From: an uncultured Collinsella sp.
Lineage (GTDB): Bacteria > Actinomycetota > Coriobacteriia > Coriobacteriales > Coriobacteriaceae
Reading direction: 5' to 3'
Assembly: GCA_902494295.1 (NCBI GenBank)
Contig: CABUSL010000041.1
Location: forward strand, 1-14,935
Length of the DNA: 14,935 nt
Position numbers and translations under genes: made by a program. Shown here piece by piece: positions 13,994 through 14,935 of this stretch. The number at the start of each line of letters is the position of its first letter. Positions within the stretch are counted from its first letter, which is position 1. Under the pieces are notes generated by a model that did not search any database, had not been told where the DNA came from, and saw only the letters and a program-made list of their open reading frames with translations.

Positions 13994-14862
13994 CGCGAAT
14001 CACCCTCACGCGACCAGGGAAGACGGATACGCGGGCGCTCGGTGCGGGTCGCGCGGTCAGCGACCATATCGCTCCAAGGGCCGACGGCGCACCCCAGTTC
14101 CACGAGCATCTCGCGCGTGGCCTCGCGCACGCTGGTCGCGAAAGCGCTCGTCTGACCCACTGCCTCGTCAGCGCGCCCAAACGCCATGAGCGCGGCGAGA
14201 TCCTGCCCGCCATCGGCGATACGAATCTTGGAGCTCAACGCACAGGCAATCTCAAAGCGCATGGCGACGTCCTCGTCTGCCCCGCGCGCACCGAACCGGT
14301 TGAACACGGCGCTCATGCGCGTGCGCGGCACACCTACTCGACTCGCCAGTTCAATGACGTGCGACGCCGACGTCGCGGACGACACCGCAGCATCGCCAAC
14401 GACCAGGCAACGGTCGCTCGCCGCCACCGCAGCCGCCACGGCGTCGCCCCAAAAGACCGAGGTATCGATAAAGACCACGTCGGATTCGCGACGCAAAACA
14501 TCAAGCAGTAGCTCCACCGGACGTGCCATGAGCTCGGCTTGCTCGGGCGCCGCAACGGGACCCCAGAGCGTAACGCCCGGCGCCACGCGCATCGATGTGG
14601 CTACGATATCCGGCTCGGTGAGCGTGCCCGCCGCCGACGGCTCGATAAGTGCCGCCATATCGCGCGGAGCATCGACGCCTAACAAGTCGTAAAGGTTTCC
14701 AAACATCAGGTCCAGGTCGAGCACGGCGGCACGCAAGCCCAACAGCGACGATGTGTGTGCCATGGTGGCAACGATCGTCGACTTGCCGCAACCGCCCGAA
14801 CCCGAAATGGCGCAGATGACCGGAGCTCGATGCTGCGGAGCGGCAGCGTCTGTCGGCGGCAT
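13990..14862 (-). CDS. TadZ/CpaE-like MinD-family ATPase, possibly 5'-truncated
   Basis: This 290-residue protein is of the MinD/ParA-like class that positions Tad pilus machinery at the pole (TadZ/CpaE). It has the P-loop SGSGGCGKST (20-29), the switch-type VLDLDLMFGNL (47-57) and Walker B VVFIDTS (129-135). The deviant Walker A of ParA/MinD proteins normally reads K-G-G-x-G-K; here the signature lysine is Ser22. CpaE proteins usually carry a receiver-like domain before the P-loop, but here only about 12 residues precede it. The sequence just upstream looks like part of another gene, so the true N-terminus may be missing. ATG 14862 is the only in-frame ATG before a stop; its GAGGAGG lies 13 bases upstream and inside a perfect 6-bp hairpin (14864-14879). 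Confidence 0.8.
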   Translation of the reverse strand: MPPTDAAAPQHRAPVICAISGSGGCGKSTIVATMAHTSSLLGLRAAVLDLDLMFGNLYDLLGVDAPRDMAALIEPSAAGTLTEPDIVATSMRVAPGVTLWGPVAAPEQAELMARPVELLLDVLRRESDVVFIDTSVFWGDAVAAAVAASDRCLVVGDAAVSSATSASHVIELASRVGVPRTRMSAVFNRFGARGADEDVAMRFEIACALSSKIRIADGGQDLAALMAFGRADEAVGQTSAFATSVREATREMLVELGCAVGPWSDMVADRATRTERPRIRLPWSREGDSR

Positions 14863-14935
14863 CGGAGGCGGCAGCCTCCTCGCTGGCGACGCGGGCCACG
14901 GTGAGGATGGTGCCCTCGGTGGGCTTCATAACGGC
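14860..14935 (-). pseudogene. internal fragment of a FakA/YloV-like (DAK2) gene, cut at the Tad operon start
   Basis: Reading inward from the right edge on the minus strand gives AVMKPTEGTILTV followed by ARVASEEAAAS. This closely resembles the internal DAK2-domain segment AVMKPVEGTILTV of Bacillus YloV as I remember it. Those proteins (FakA) are fatty-acid kinase subunits of over 500 residues. After about position 14865 the frame turns into nonsense, reading the TadZ gene out of frame until a stop at 14501. The segment therefore seems to be the middle of a gene whose 3' half is missing here. The identification rests on about 20 residues and on memory. Confidence 0.55.

Noticed and set aside
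14501..14859. Continuation of the right-edge frame as a 142-codon protein
   Set aside because: Only the first 20-odd residues look like real protein; the rest is the TadZ gene read out of frame.

Overview
The window looks like the chromosome of a high-GC (about 60% by eye) Actinomycetota, most likely class Coriobacteriia and plausibly Collinsella. That assignment is an inference from base composition, from protein style, and from a Tad/Flp pilus operon beside conserved translation genes; no 16S rRNA or other marker in the window proves it. Every convincing gene is on the minus strand, so transcription runs from right to left.

Region 1 (1-518) is a small, scrambled tRNA neighbourhood. An intact tRNA-Leu(CAG) with encoded CCA lies at 432-518, followed by a strong terminator. 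The last 17 bases of this tRNA, its CCA end region and the terminator recur as an almost perfect 64-bp inverted copy at 45-108. The 277 bp between the copies are AT-richer and carry a relic of another tRNA 3' end.

Region 2 (562-6057) holds housekeeping genes in two transcription groups. One group is a GH5-like beta-glucanase homologue, rsmI (16S rRNA C1402 2'-O-methyltransferase) and metG (methionyl-tRNA synthetase), closed by a terminator at about 2361-2396. The other is rsmA/ksgA (16S rRNA dimethyladenosine transferase) overlapping a TatD-family hydrolase and leading into tRNA-Leu. Three of these five proteins act on rRNA or tRNA. The GH5 protein is odd: its catalytic nucleophile region is kept but the acid/base Asn-Glu is replaced by Asp-Thr.

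Region 3 (6058-6707) is a gene-poor stretch with three tandem 46-bp palindromic units at exactly 62-bp spacing, then tRNA-Phe(GAA) with its own terminator and a clear promoter.

Region 4 (6708-14862) is a tightly packed Tad (tight adherence, Flp type IVb pilus) operon. In transcription order it holds TadZ/CpaE-like ATPase, TadA/CpaF ATPase, TadB, TadC, Flp pilin, a one-pass membrane protein of unknown function, a small pilin-like protein, a TadE-like protein, a large TadG-like protein, another TadE-like protein and a DUF192 protein. Nearly every junction overlaps or has almost no gap. The ATPases and TadB/TadC form the inner-membrane assembly motor. Flp and the TadE/F/G-like proteins share a common processing-site pattern (E[ED]xAQxTxE) and are the likely pilus subunits. 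No prepilin peptidase is in the window.

The right edge (about 14860-14935) reads, out of frame with the TadZ gene, as an internal piece of a FakA/YloV-type (DAK2) protein. This suggests a rearrangement or misjoin exactly at the start of the Tad operon.
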